DNA of 64,000 nucleotides from Pelomonas lactea (GTDB lineage: Bacteria; Pseudomonadota; Gammaproteobacteria; Burkholderiales; Burkholderiaceae_C). Position 1 is the stretch's first letter; each line of letters opens with the position of its first letter. Below, in pieces: positions 26,992-35,810 of this stretch. The notes beneath the pieces are model-generated. The model saw only the letters and a program-made list of their open reading frames with translations. It was not told the origin of the DNA and ran no database searches. The stretch lies in contig NZ_JBIGHX010000010.1 of NCBI RefSeq assembly GCF_043555885.1, forward strand, positions 62,001-126,000, read 5' to 3'. The position numbers and the translations under genes are program-made.

Positions 26992-28230
26992 TCACTCGAA
27001 GAAGAGCCGGCTGATGCCCTTGAAGCTGACGAGGTTGCCGGGGTTGCTCGTCTCGTTCAACACGCCGGCCATGCGCTTCAGCACGCGGGGGCTCTTCTTC
27101 GCGCGCCAGATCACCAGGTCTGCCAGCCAGGGATGGTCGTTGACGCGGTTGGCGGCCTCGTACAGCTTGAACTTGGGCTTCAGCGCCGCCAGGCCCGCTT
27201 CGTAGACCCGGCGGGCGGCGGCGTCGTCGTTGGCGTGCGCCAGCAGCGCGTCCGCGGCCAGCATGCCGGTCTCCAGCGCCTTGCCGATGCCTTCGCCGGT
27301 GAAGGAGTAGGTGGAGCCGGCCGCCTCGCCGGTGACGATGAGGCCGGGTCGCGTCCACTTGGCACCGGCCAGCGTGAACCGCAGCGGCGCGCCCTTCAGT
27401 TCACCCACCAGCTCGCCCACGCGCATCAGCTCGGCGGCGGGGGTGTACTTCTCGACGAAGGCGTCGAAGATGGCGCGCAGGTTGACGTCCCGCTTGCGGC
27501 CCTTGCCGTCGTCGTCGCGGTGCGAGTTGGTCACGCCCACGCCAATGTTGAAGTGGCCATCCGGCGCCGGGAAGATCCAGCCATAGCCCGGCCGCAGCGC
27601 CTTGTCCCAGACGACTTCCAGCGCCGTGATCCGGCCCACCATGGCCGGCGCCTTCACGTAGCCGCGCAGCGCCACGCCGCTGGGCGTGTGGCGCTCGCAC
27701 ATGCCGGCGGCCGTCAGCGCCTTGGGCACCGCGCCGGTGGCCAGCACCACCCACGGCGTGCGCACGTCGACGACCGCGTCGCCCTGCTTGAGCCGCGCGC
27801 CGACGACGCGGCCGGCCTCCTCCAGCGGTGCCTCGAAGCGCGCCTGCTCGAAACGCGCGCCGGCGTCGCGGGCCGCCTGCAGCAGCAGCGCGTCCAGCTG
27901 CTTGCGCGGCAGCACGGCCAGCGTGCCGGGCACGTCGATGCGCCCGCCGCGCGGGCCGACGCAGCCCACGTGCGACACGGGCTCGGCCCGCCGCATCACC
28001 GCCTCCAGCAGGCCCAGCCGGGCCAGCGCCTTGTGCGCGTCGGGGATGAGGCCGTCGCCGCAGGTCTTGTCGCGGCCGGGCGGCTGCTGGTCCACCAGCA
28101 GCACGTCCACGCCGGCCTGCGCCAGCACGCGGGCGCAGGCGCTGCCGGCGGGGCCGGCGCCGATGATGAGGACGCCGCAGTGCGTCGGCAGGGGAGCGGT
28201 GGAGTCGGGCATGCCAGGGGCGGGGTTCAT
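26992..28230 (-). CDS. geranylgeranyl reductase family FAD-dependent oxidoreductase
   Basis: This 412-residue flavoprotein has the dinucleotide motif VLIIGAGPAGSACARVL at about 20-36, the family motif DKTCGDGLIPDAH at about 55-67, RKQLDALLLQAA, and the second FAD motif GLIVTGEAAGSTYSFTGEG at about 300-318. The group includes geranylgeranyl reductases and flavin hydroxylases of phenolic substrates; the substrate here is unknown. An internal ATG at 28212 (MPDST) is an alternative start. It follows the 2-oxoglutarate oxygenase gene by only 10 bases on the same strand, so the two oxidative enzymes are probably co-expressed. Confidence 0.87.
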   Translation of the reverse strand: MNPAPGMPDSTAPLPTHCGVLIIGAGPAGSACARVLAQAGVDVLLVDQQPPGRDKTCGDGLIPDAHKALARLGLLEAVMRRAEPVSHVGCVGPRGGRIDVPGTLAVLPRKQLDALLLQAARDAGARFEQARFEAPLEEAGRVVGARLKQGDAVVDVRTPWVVLATGAVPKALTAAGMCERHTPSGVALRGYVKAPAMVGRITALEVVWDKALRPGYGWIFPAPDGHFNIGVGVTNSHRDDDGKGRKRDVNLRAIFDAFVEKYTPAAELMRVGELVGELKGAPLRFTLAGAKWTRPGLIVTGEAAGSTYSFTGEGIGKALETGMLAADALLAHANDDAAARRVYEAGLAALKPKFKLYEAANRVNDHPWLADLVIWRAKKSPRVLKRMAGVLNETSNPGNLVSFKGISRLFFE

Positions 28231-28240
28231 GGAGCGGGCG

Positions 28241-28975
28241 CTATTTTCGGCGCGCCCAGCCCGTCACCGCGTAGCGCGGCTGCGGCGCGAACGGCGCCAC
28301 CAGGCTGACCGAGTGGTCGCAGGGGATCTTGAACAGGTTCAGCGCGTTGAAGGCCGGCGTGAAGCCGCCGTCGACGTTGCCGTCGGCACCGTGGAACAGC
28401 AGCAGGCCGCCCCAGTCCGCGCGCCAGTCCGGGGTGAGGTTCAGCACGAAGGCCATCACGCGGCCCTTGCCGGCGACGTCGTCGTTGTGCATCGTCAGGA
28501 AGTGCCCCGGCCGGTAGCGCGTGACCTGCGCGTCGCAGAAGGCGATGGTGTCGTCGTCGGCCAGCTGGCGGCAGTGCTGCAGGAAGGGCGGCGCGTTCAG
28601 CGCGCGGTACAGCTCTGCCAGCGGGCCCGCGGTTAGCCGGCCGGCGTCCACCTCGTCGGACAGCCGGTAGGTGTCGAAGCAGTACTGGAAGCCCGCGGCG
28701 GCCCCGGCATGGACGAGTTCGGTGAACTTGGCGGCCTGCTCGGGCTGCAGCGTGGCCAGCTCTTCCAGTGACAGGTCCAGGCTCTTGGCGCCGCTGTTGA
28801 CCGACAGCCGGAACGGTGCCTGCTCCGCGGCGGCACGGACCCGGGCTGCTGCCTCGTCGCGCAGCGCGGGCCGGATCTGCGTGCGGCCGGCCTCGCGCAG
28901 CCGCTGCCGGTGGGCAGCCAGGTCGATGCCGGCATCGGACAGCAGCACCATCGTGCCGGGGTCTTCGGTCGTCAC
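28241..28975 (-). CDS. 2-oxoglutarate/Fe(II)-dependent oxygenase (prolyl hydroxylase-like)
   Basis: This 244-residue protein has a C-terminal double-stranded beta-helix oxygenase domain. The iron ligands are His163 and Asp165 (FLTMHNDDVAGKG) and His221 (IPCDHSVSLV); Arg234 in QPRYAVTGW would bind 2-oxoglutarate. It resembles the SM-20/Tpa1 prolyl-4-hydroxylase group. A GTG at 28975 with AGGA nine bases upstream is taken as start; an ATG at 28951 is possible. It lies downstream of a TonB-dependent receptor, behind a strong terminator, and upstream of a flavoprotein gene, which suggests modification of an imported compound (inference). Confidence 0.87.
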   Translation of the reverse strand: MTTEDPGTMVLLSDAGIDLAAHRQRLREAGRTQIRPALRDEAAARVRAAAEQAPFRLSVNSGAKSLDLSLEELATLQPEQAAKFTELVHAGAAAGFQYCFDTYRLSDEVDAGRLTAGPLAELYRALNAPPFLQHCRQLADDDTIAFCDAQVTRYRPGHFLTMHNDDVAGKGRVMAFVLNLTPDWRADWGGLLLFHGADGNVDGGFTPAFNALNLFKIPCDHSVSLVAPFAPQPRYAVTGWARRK

Positions 28976-28995
28976 GGTCTTGTTTCCTCGCGTTC

Positions 28996-29026
28996 AAAAA
29001 AAACGGCCGCATCGCTGCGGCCGTTT
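28996..29026 (-). terminator. intrinsic terminator after the second TonB receptor
   Basis: AAACGGCCGC at 29001-29010 and GCGGCCGTTT at 29017-29026 form a 10-bp stem with a 6-nt loop, followed on the minus strand by a run of eight T (28996-29003). It stands between the receptor stop and the oxygenase start, the same layout as at 15439-15473. Confidence 0.88.
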
Positions 29027-29044
29027 CGGGAGCCCGTGAGGACT

Positions 29045-32000
29045 TTAGTTGAAGGTCATGTTGGCCGTGACGAAGAAGCGGCGGCCCACGACGTCATACG
29101 TGGACGGGTCGGTGCCCGACTGCACGTTCGGCGAGTAGGTGCGCGGCTTCTGGTCCAGCAGGTTGTTCACGCCGGCACGGACGACCATGCCCTTCGTGAA
29201 CTCGTAGCTGCCACCCAGGTCCCAGTACACGGTGGACGGCACACCCGTCAGGGCCTCGCCCGGGAAGAGCTTGGCCATGCGGTTGGTCATCGCGCCGATA
29301 TAGCGCATGCGCAGGTCCACGCCGACGCTGTTCCACTTGTAGTTGGTGTTGATGGTGACCTTGTCCGTCGGGAAGGTCTGGCCCAGGCCAGCGCCGAAGT
29401 AGGCGATGGTGCCGGCGTAGTCCACCGAGGGCAGCAGCGACGTCGTCTTGGACTTGAAGTTCAGCAGATGGGTCCAGAAGCCCTGGACGTCCAGCTTGCC
29501 GGGGCCGACCTTGCCGGTCCAGCCCAGCGACAGGTCGATGCCCGACGTGTCGATCTTGCCTTCGTTGCTGCCGGCGAAGTTGCCGTCCGGATCCACGGTG
29601 TCATACGCGCCCACGATGGAGCTGCCCGAGCGCAGGATGGTCGCGCAGCTGGACTGCGTGGCCGAGTACGACGGGTTGCGGCCGTTGTAGTTGTAGCAGT
29701 CGGCGATGAACTCGTTGACGTCCGGCGACGCGATCGCGTCCTTGACCTTGATGCGGTAGTAGTCGGCCGTCGCGCGGAAGCCGCCGAACATGCTGTCGGC
29801 GCGCGGCGCCCACACCAGACCCAGGGTGACCGAGTTGGACGATTCCGGCTTCAGGTTCACGTTGCCGGTCGTGTTGGTCTCGGCTTGACCGCCGGGCGTG
29901 GCGACGAAGCTCGGGTTGGCCACACCGGTGGCTGCGCACAGCGTGCCCAGCTTGGCGGCGTCGGCGCCGGTCGTACGGCCCACGCTGTTGACCGAGCAGG
30001 GGTCGAAGAAGCTGGGGAAACCGCCACCGCCGTCGAACAGTTCGCCGAAGTTCGGGGCGCGCACCGAGTGCTGCAGCGAGCCGCGGGCACGCACTTCGTT
30101 GGTCGGCTTCCAGTCCAGGTTCGCGGCGAACGCGTTGGAGCGCGTCTTGGGCGTTTCCAGGTTCTTGATGAAGTCGCTCGCCTTGCTGCTGGAGTTGCGA
30201 TAGGCCAGCGACAGGTTGGCGGACTTGGCCCAGGCCGTGTTGGATGCCAGGGGAATGGACAGCTCGGCGAAGATGTCGTCGAAGGCGTTGCGGGCCTTGG
30301 CAGGCGACTGCGAGTTGAAGCCGTAGATCGGGCCGGACGTGGCGCCCGGCTTCAGCTCGTAGTCGAAGCGGCGGGTTTCCAGACCGACCACCAGGCCCAT
30401 CGGGCCGGCGGGCAGTTCGGTGATGTCGCCACTGACGAAGAACTGGCCGATGGTCTGCTTGAACTTCTGCGCCAGCGACGTGGGCAGCTGCAGCCAGGAC
30501 ACGCACTCGGCAGACAGCGCCTGGCGGCCGAACGGGTTCACACCGCCCGCGCACAGGCTCTTGCCGCCGTCGACGGCGCCGAAGGCGTCGGCCAGCTTCT
30601 GGGCGTTGATGTTGCCCAGCTGGTTCTGGTCGATCTTGGTGATGCCGTGCGAGACGGAACCTTCCCAGTTCCAGCCGGTGTTCAGGATCTCGCCCTTGGC
30701 GCCAGCCAGGTACTGCGTCACGTCGTTGGTGTACGTGTTGGTGCGCAGGCCCGCAGCGACGGTACGCCAGGCCATCGTGAACGGCTCGGCAGCGCCGGTG
30801 CCCACGAGGTTGGGGTCGTCGCCCGTGCGGCTGTTCAGCAGCGTCTTCAGGTCGGCAGGGATGAACACGTTGTTGGCGTTCACCAGCAGCGTCGTGCCGC
30901 GCTTGCCCGGCACGATGAAGGGGCTGACGATCTGCGTCGCGGCGGTCGTTTCACCCGGGGCGCGCCACGCGCCACCCGACACCGGCGTCGGTGCCAGCGC
31001 GGTGGTGGAGTTGTAGTTGGAGTTCGAGAACTTGCCGAAGACCTCGATGCCGTTGTTCAGCTGGTAATTCGCCTTGGCGGTGATCGAACGGCGCTGCATC
31101 GGCAGCACCAGGATATTCGCCGGGTCGAAGTTGTAGCTGTAGAAATCGGGGAAGAAACGGGTATTGACGCCCGCGTCGACCGGGTATTTCCAGTTCACGA
31201 CATCCAGCGGCGAATTGAACAGGCCGGGATAGATCAGCGTGCCGTCGCTGTTGAACGAATGGGGGCTGGCGTTGGAAATCTGCGGGCCGGTATAGCCGTA
31301 GCCGGAATACAGCGAATTCACGACGGCCTGCGAGGGCAGATTGGCCGAGTTGGGCGCGAAACGACCTTCGGGCCACGACGTCGTCGTGCTGGTGGCCAGC
31401 GCCGCGAAATCACGCTGGCGCTTGTAGATCGCCTGGCGATCCATGTATTCAAGACCGATGACGGCGTTGCCGCGGTTGTCGGCGAAATTGCCGCCAAACA
31501 GCGCCTGGAACGTGCGCTCGCGGGCGTCACGGTTCTTGGTCGTGTTGGAGTAGCCGGCGCGCAGGTCCAGGCCCTGGAAGCGCTTCTTCAGCTTGATGTT
31601 GACCACACCGGCCACGGCGTCGGCGCCGTACACGGCTGCAGCGCCGCCGGAGATGATCTCGATGCTTTCCACCATCGCCATCGGGATGGTGTTGATGTCC
31701 ACCGTCTGGTCCGATGCCGACACCATGGGGCGGCGGCCGTCGATCAGGACGAGGTTGCGGTTGCTGCCCAGGCCGCGCAGGTCGATGTTCGACTGGCCGC
31801 CGTTGCCGGGGTTGTTGGAACTGGTCGTGCCGGCGGGGTTGACCTGCGGCAGCGTGTTCAGGAAGGTTTCCAGCGTGACGTCCTGGTTCGCCTGCAGTTC
31901 AGCGGCGGTGATCGTCACGGTGGGGCTGGCAGCCTCCAGGTCGAGTTTCTTGAGGCGGCTGCCGGTAATTTCAACACGCTCCAGCGTCTGTTGTTGCTGG

Positions 32001-32071
32001 GCGAATGCCGGAATTGCCAGGGTTGCGAGGCACGCTAGTGACGCAGCGCTCACAATATTTCGTTTGAACAT
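29045..32071 (-). CDS. TonB-dependent outer membrane receptor
   Basis: This 1008-residue receptor has a signal peptide (MFKRNIVSAASLACLATLAI, cleavage near PAFAQ) and a TonB-box-like LERVEITGSRLKKLDLEA. The plug follows (LRGLGSNRNLVLIDGRRP, ESIEIISGGAAAVYGADAVAG) and then a long barrel ending in FFVTANMTFN. It belongs to the oar-like/IroN-like TonB receptors common in Caulobacter and Burkholderiales; the ligand is unknown. GGAG lies six bases before the ATG at 32071. Codon use between about 31,000 and 31,450 is slightly more A/T-rich than its neighbours. Its leader carries nested inverted repeats, and the oxygenase and flavoprotein genes follow. Confidence 0.92.
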   Translation of the reverse strand: MFKRNIVSAASLACLATLAIPAFAQQQQTLERVEITGSRLKKLDLEAASPTVTITAAELQANQDVTLETFLNTLPQVNPAGTTSSNNPGNGGQSNIDLRGLGSNRNLVLIDGRRPMVSASDQTVDINTIPMAMVESIEIISGGAAAVYGADAVAGVVNIKLKKRFQGLDLRAGYSNTTKNRDARERTFQALFGGNFADNRGNAVIGLEYMDRQAIYKRQRDFAALATSTTTSWPEGRFAPNSANLPSQAVVNSLYSGYGYTGPQISNASPHSFNSDGTLIYPGLFNSPLDVVNWKYPVDAGVNTRFFPDFYSYNFDPANILVLPMQRRSITAKANYQLNNGIEVFGKFSNSNYNSTTALAPTPVSGGAWRAPGETTAATQIVSPFIVPGKRGTTLLVNANNVFIPADLKTLLNSRTGDDPNLVGTGAAEPFTMAWRTVAAGLRTNTYTNDVTQYLAGAKGEILNTGWNWEGSVSHGITKIDQNQLGNINAQKLADAFGAVDGGKSLCAGGVNPFGRQALSAECVSWLQLPTSLAQKFKQTIGQFFVSGDITELPAGPMGLVVGLETRRFDYELKPGATSGPIYGFNSQSPAKARNAFDDIFAELSIPLASNTAWAKSANLSLAYRNSSSKASDFIKNLETPKTRSNAFAANLDWKPTNEVRARGSLQHSVRAPNFGELFDGGGGFPSFFDPCSVNSVGRTTGADAAKLGTLCAATGVANPSFVATPGGQAETNTTGNVNLKPESSNSVTLGLVWAPRADSMFGGFRATADYYRIKVKDAIASPDVNEFIADCYNYNGRNPSYSATQSSCATILRSGSSIVGAYDTVDPDGNFAGSNEGKIDTSGIDLSLGWTGKVGPGKLDVQGFWTHLLNFKSKTTSLLPSVDYAGTIAYFGAGLGQTFPTDKVTINTNYKWNSVGVDLRMRYIGAMTNRMAKLFPGEALTGVPSTVYWDLGGSYEFTKGMVVRAGVNNLLDQKPRTYSPNVQSGTDPSTYDVVGRRFFVTANMTFN

Positions 32072-32469
32072 AGTGACTCCAAGATGGGCGAGTATTGAAT
32101 GCAATACCGATACTCGCCACATCAGGATCACCGAAGTGGCGAGGCGCAGGCAGTGTGAAGGAAGACACCCCCTGCCCGCCCCGGGTTAGCACTAGCGGCT
32201 CCTCGCGCCGGCGCCTGTTTTGGGAGAGGCGACGCCAACTTACGTCAGCGCAGGGTCCCTCAGGTCATGCGTGACTTTCGAGCTGGTCTGTTGTGCATGC
32301 GCGACGAAGCCGGGCTTCTCGCGCTCGCAAGGCGCCGCCGGGCGCCCGTCCGGTCGGGCGGACTACCCGGCAGCCCCCTGCAATTGTCACAAACGCGTTT
32401 CGCAGGTTTCCCGTTCGTTGCTGAAAGGGTTCGGCATATTGCCGGGCGGCGCGTCTGTAAATACCGGTT
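32072..32469. other. 398-bp intergenic region before the second TonB receptor
   Basis: The region separates the malate synthase stop (32470, leftward gene) from the receptor start. Next to the receptor it holds the alternating GTGGCGAG/CTCGCC repeats at 32087-32143. Around 32,325-32,375 there is a G/C-rich stretch able to form short stems (GTCCG/CGGAC). Small frames here show no recognisable protein. No terminator with a T-run is obvious after malate synthase. Confidence 0.5.
32087..32143 (-). promoter_or_regulatory. nested alternative inverted repeats in the receptor leader
   Basis: CTCGCCAC/GTGGCGAG elements occur three times in alternating orientation. The segment at 32110-32120 can pair downstream (ATACTCGCC at 32110-32118 with GGCGAGTAT at 32087-32095, 9 bp) or upstream (CTCGCCAC at 32113-32120 with GTGGCGAG at 32136-32143, 8 bp), but not both. 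A third inverted repeat GTATTG/CAATAC (32092-32097, 32102-32107) is nested inside. The inner hairpin ends seven bases before the Shine-Dalgarno. It could be an RNA switch or a multi-site operator. Confidence 0.5.
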
Positions 32470-34644
32470 TCAGCCTGCCTTGACCTTCAGTCGCCAGGCG
32501 TGGAGCAGGGGTTCGGTATATCCGCTGGGTTGTGCCTCGCCCTTGAACACCAGGTCCAGCGCCGCCTGCATGGCCGCGCCCTGCGGGTTGGCCGCCAGCG
32601 GCTGGTAGGCGGGGTCGCCGGCGTTCTGGCTGTCCACCACCTGGGCCATGCGGGCGAAGGTGTCGCGCACCTGGCTCGCGGTGACGACGCCGTGGCGCAG
32701 CCAGTTGGCGATGTGCTGGCTGCTGATGCGCAGCGTGGCGCGGTCTTCCATCAGGCCCACGCCGTTGATGTCGGGCACCTTGGAGCAGCCCACGCCCTGG
32801 TCCACCCAGCGCACCACGTAGCCCAGGATGCCCTGCACGTTGTTGTCCAGCTCCTGCTGGCGCTGCTCGGGCGTCCAGTCGGCGGACGGCGCCACCGGGA
32901 TGGTCAGCAGCGCGTTCAGGATGGCGTCGCGCTCGGCGGCGAGGTCCACCTTCTCCAGCTCCTGCTGCACGGCGGCCACGCTGACCTGGTGGTAGTGCAG
33001 CGCATGCAGCGTGGCGGCGGTGGGCGAGGGCACCCAGGCGGTGTTGGCGCCGGCCTTGGGGTGGCCGATCTTTGCCTTCAGCATCTCGGCCATCAGGTCG
33101 GGCATGGCCCACATGCCCTTGCCGATCTGGGCGCGGCCGCGCAGCCCGCACGACAGGCCCGTCAGCACATTGCTGCGCTCGTAGGCGGCGATCCAGCTCG
33201 ACGTCTTCATGTCGCCCTTGCGCAGCATGGGGCCGGCGCGCATGGCGGTGTGCATCTCGTCGCCGGTGCGGTCCAGGAAGCCGGTGTTGATGAATGCCAC
33301 GCGGCTGGCGGCGGCGGCGATGCAGGCCTTCAGGTTGACCGAGGTGCGGCGCTCCTCGTCCATGATGCCCAGCTTGACCGTGCTGTCCGGCAGGCCCAGC
33401 AGCTGCTCGACGCGGGTGAACAGCTCGGCGGCGAAGGCTACTTCGGCCGGGCCGTGCATCTTGGGCTTCACGATGTAGACCGAGCCCGTGCGGCTGTTGC
33501 CGCGACGCTTGAGGTCATGCATCGCGATGGTCGTCGTGACGACGGCATCCATGATGCCCTCGGGGATCTCGCTGCCGTCGTCCAGCAGGATGGCCGGGTT
33601 GGTCATCAGGTGGCCGACATTGCGCACGAACATCAGCGAGCGGCCATGTAGCGTGACGGTGCCGCCTGCAGGTGCGGTGTAGACGCGGTCGGCGTTGAGG
33701 CGGCGCGTGAAGGTGGTGCCGCCCTTGGCGACTTCCTCGGTCAGCGTGCCGAGCTGGATGCCCAGCCAGTTGCGGTAGGCCAGCACCTTGTCCTCGGCAT
33801 CCACCGCGGCGACCGAGTCTTCCAGGTCCAGGATGGTGGACAGGGCCGCTTCCAGCACCACGTCGGCCACGCCAGCGGGGTCGGTCTTGCCGATGGCGGT
33901 GCTGCGGTCGATGCGGATGTCCAGGTGCAGGCCGTGGTGCACCAGCAGCGCGCTGCTGGGCGCGGCCGCGTCGCCCTGGTAGCCGGCGAAGGCAGCCGGG
34001 TCCTGCAGGCCGGTCGTGGCGCCGGAGGCCAGCGTCACGACGAGCTGGCCGCCTTCCACGCGGTAGCCGGTGGCGTCGGCGTGCGAGCCGGCGGCCAGCG
34101 GGGCGGCCTGGTCCAGCACCTGGCGGGCGTAGGCGATGACCTTGGCGCCGCGCACCGGGTTGTAGGCGCCGGCGCGGGTGGCGCCGTCGGTCTCGGGGAT
34201 GGCGTCGGTGCCGTACAGCGCGTCGTACAGCGAACCCCAGCGGGCGTTGGCCGCGTTGAGCGCATAGCGGGCGTTCAGGATGGGCACGACGAGTTGCGGG
34301 CCGGCCTGCACGGCCAGCTCGGCGTCGACGTTGGCGGTCGTGGCCTGCACCTGCGCGGGCGGCTCGACGAGGTAGCCGATGCGCTTCAGGAAAGCCTGGT
34401 AGGCCGGCATGTCGGCGATGGGGCCGGGGTGGGCCTCGTGCCAGGCGTCCAGCTCGGACTGCAGGCGGTCTCGCTCGGCCAGCAGGGCGCGGTTCTTGGG
34501 GGCCAGGTCATGCGCGATGGCGCTGAAGCCGGCCCAGAACGCGTCCGGCGCGACGCCGGTGCCGGGCAGCACCTCGGTATCGATGAAGCGGGCCAGGTCG
34601 GCATCGACCTGCAGGCGGTGGAGAGGGGTGCGGGTGGTGGACAT
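32470..34644 (-). CDS. glcB: malate synthase G
   Basis: This 724-residue monomeric malate synthase G condenses glyoxylate and acetyl-CoA to malate (glyoxylate cycle/glycolate use). Length equals that of the family. Conserved segments include VLEAALSTILDLEDSVAAVDAEDK, GRSLMFVRNVGHLMTNPAI, MDEERRTSVNLKACI and INTGFLDRTGDEMHTAM, with the catalytic Asp region LEWVDQGVGCSKVPDI-like near the C-terminus (given here as WVDQGVGCSKVPDI). AGGAG seven bases before the ATG at 34644 fixes the start. A divergent LysR gene begins 168 bases away and may regulate it. Confidence 0.96.
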   Translation of the reverse strand: MSTTRTPLHRLQVDADLARFIDTEVLPGTGVAPDAFWAGFSAIAHDLAPKNRALLAERDRLQSELDAWHEAHPGPIADMPAYQAFLKRIGYLVEPPAQVQATTANVDAELAVQAGPQLVVPILNARYALNAANARWGSLYDALYGTDAIPETDGATRAGAYNPVRGAKVIAYARQVLDQAAPLAAGSHADATGYRVEGGQLVVTLASGATTGLQDPAAFAGYQGDAAAPSSALLVHHGLHLDIRIDRSTAIGKTDPAGVADVVLEAALSTILDLEDSVAAVDAEDKVLAYRNWLGIQLGTLTEEVAKGGTTFTRRLNADRVYTAPAGGTVTLHGRSLMFVRNVGHLMTNPAILLDDGSEIPEGIMDAVVTTTIAMHDLKRRGNSRTGSVYIVKPKMHGPAEVAFAAELFTRVEQLLGLPDSTVKLGIMDEERRTSVNLKACIAAAASRVAFINTGFLDRTGDEMHTAMRAGPMLRKGDMKTSSWIAAYERSNVLTGLSCGLRGRAQIGKGMWAMPDLMAEMLKAKIGHPKAGANTAWVPSPTAATLHALHYHQVSVAAVQQELEKVDLAAERDAILNALLTIPVAPSADWTPEQRQQELDNNVQGILGYVVRWVDQGVGCSKVPDINGVGLMEDRATLRISSQHIANWLRHGVVTASQVRDTFARMAQVVDSQNAGDPAYQPLAANPQGAAMQAALDLVFKGEAQPSGYTEPLLHAWRLKVKAG

Positions 34645-34811
34645 GGACAAGCTCCTCGGAAAGACGACGAAACCGATGACAGATTGCCGCGCATCTTGCC
34701 GCCGCGCGAGCCCGCGATTCGCAGCCGTACACGCAGGGAATCTGTGACTAAAACGCAAAGATCAGTGTTGAATCGGCCGGGTTTGCGTCTGCAGTTCAGC
34801 ACAATCAGCGC

Positions 34812-35729
34812 ATGGACAAGCTCAAGCAGATGGAGTCCTTCGTCCTCGTGGCGGCCAAGGGCAGCCTGACGGCGGCGGCCGCGGCGGAAGGGCTGGCGCC
34901 CGCCGTCATGGGCCGGCGGCTGGACGCGCTTGAGGCGCGGCTGGGTGTGAAGCTGATGCTGCGCACGACGCGGCGGCTGACGCTCACGCCCGAGGGACAG
35001 GCCTTCCTGGAGGACTGCCAGCGCCTCATCGCGTCGCTGGCCGACGCCGAGGCCGCAGTGAGCGCCGGCGGCCTGAAGGCCAGCGGCCATCTGCGCGTGA
35101 CGGCCCCGGCTGGCTTCGGCCGCCGCCATGTGGCGCCGCTGGTGCCGGCGTTCCTGGCCGAGCATGCCGAGCTGAGCCTGTCGCTGAACCTCAGCGACCG
35201 CGTCGTGGACATCGTGCACGAGGGCTTCGACTGCGCCGTCCGCGTGGGCGACCTGCCGGACTCCAGCCTCGTCAGCACGCGGTTGGCCGACAACCGGCGG
35301 CTGTGCGTGGCGTCGCCCGGCTACCTGAAGCGCGCCGGCGTGCCGCGCCATCCCGACGAGCTGGCGCGGCACGCCTGCCTGACGCTGAGCTCCGAGGCCA
35401 GCCAGGTGCGCGGCTGGGCCTTCCAGGTCGACGGCGCGGTGCAGCACCTGCGGCCCGAGACGCGCACGCAGGGCCGGCTGGACTGCAGCGACGGCCAGGT
35501 GCTGCACGACTGGTGCGTGCAGGGGCTGGGCATCGCGTGGCGCAGCACCTGGGAGGTGGAGGCCGACCTGGCAGCCGGCCGGCTCGTCACCGTGCTGGAC
35601 GACTTCGCCGCGCCGCCCAACGGCATCTACGCCGTGTTTCCGCAGTCACGCCACCTGCCGCTGCGGACGCGGCTGTGGGTGGAGCATCTGCGGGCGCATT
35701 ACGGGCGGGCAGAGTACTGGCGCGGTTGA
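34812..35729 (+). CDS. LysR family transcriptional regulator
   Basis: This 305-residue protein has an N-terminal winged helix (MDKLKQMESFVLVAAKGSLT, then AAAAEGLAPAVMGRRLDALE and LFxRTTRRLTLTPEG-like sequence near 50-65). A periplasmic-binding-like effector domain follows (about 90-300), containing the HLRVTAPAGFGRRHVAPLV signature typical of the large LysR group in Burkholderiales. It is divergent from malate synthase G, which is the natural candidate target, but this LysR subgroup often regulates unrelated neighbours. It is convergent with the acyl-CoA synthetase gene. Confidence 0.92.
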   Translation: MDKLKQMESFVLVAAKGSLTAAAAAEGLAPAVMGRRLDALEARLGVKLMLRTTRRLTLTPEGQAFLEDCQRLIASLADAEAAVSAGGLKASGHLRVTAPAGFGRRHVAPLVPAFLAEHAELSLSLNLSDRVVDIVHEGFDCAVRVGDLPDSSLVSTRLADNRRLCVASPGYLKRAGVPRHPDELARHACLTLSSEASQVRGWAFQVDGAVQHLRPETRTQGRLDCSDGQVLHDWCVQGLGIAWRSTWEVEADLAAGRLVTVLDDFAAPPNGIYAVFPQSRHLPLRTRLWVEHLRAHYGRAEYWRG

Positions 35730-35747
35730 CGCGGCTTTCGTGCGTGC

Positions 35748-35807
35748 CGAGCGCCGGGCCGCTCCCAAGCCTGCCCGCGTGCAGCGGCGCAGGACTGGGC
35801 GAGGGGC
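35748..35807 (-). repeat. dispersed multi-hairpin element, copy C (shortened)
   Basis: This 60-bp copy in minus-strand sense starts 3 nt after the stop of the acyl-CoA synthetase gene. It keeps both ends (GCCCCTCGCCCAGTCCTGC and the CGGGC...GCCCGGCGCTC end) but lacks the central GCTTGCGGC stem and the GTCCCC stem. It looks like an internal deletion of the full element. Confidence 0.8.
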
Positions 35808-35810
35808 ACG

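Noticed and set aside
28910..32038. A 1042-codon open frame opposite the second TonB receptor
   Set aside because: Shadow of the receptor gene; low-complexity composition without recognisable motifs.
32220..32608. Small frames between malate synthase and the second TonB receptor
   Set aside because: No ribosome binding site, no recognisable protein and odd composition; more likely promoter and leader DNA.
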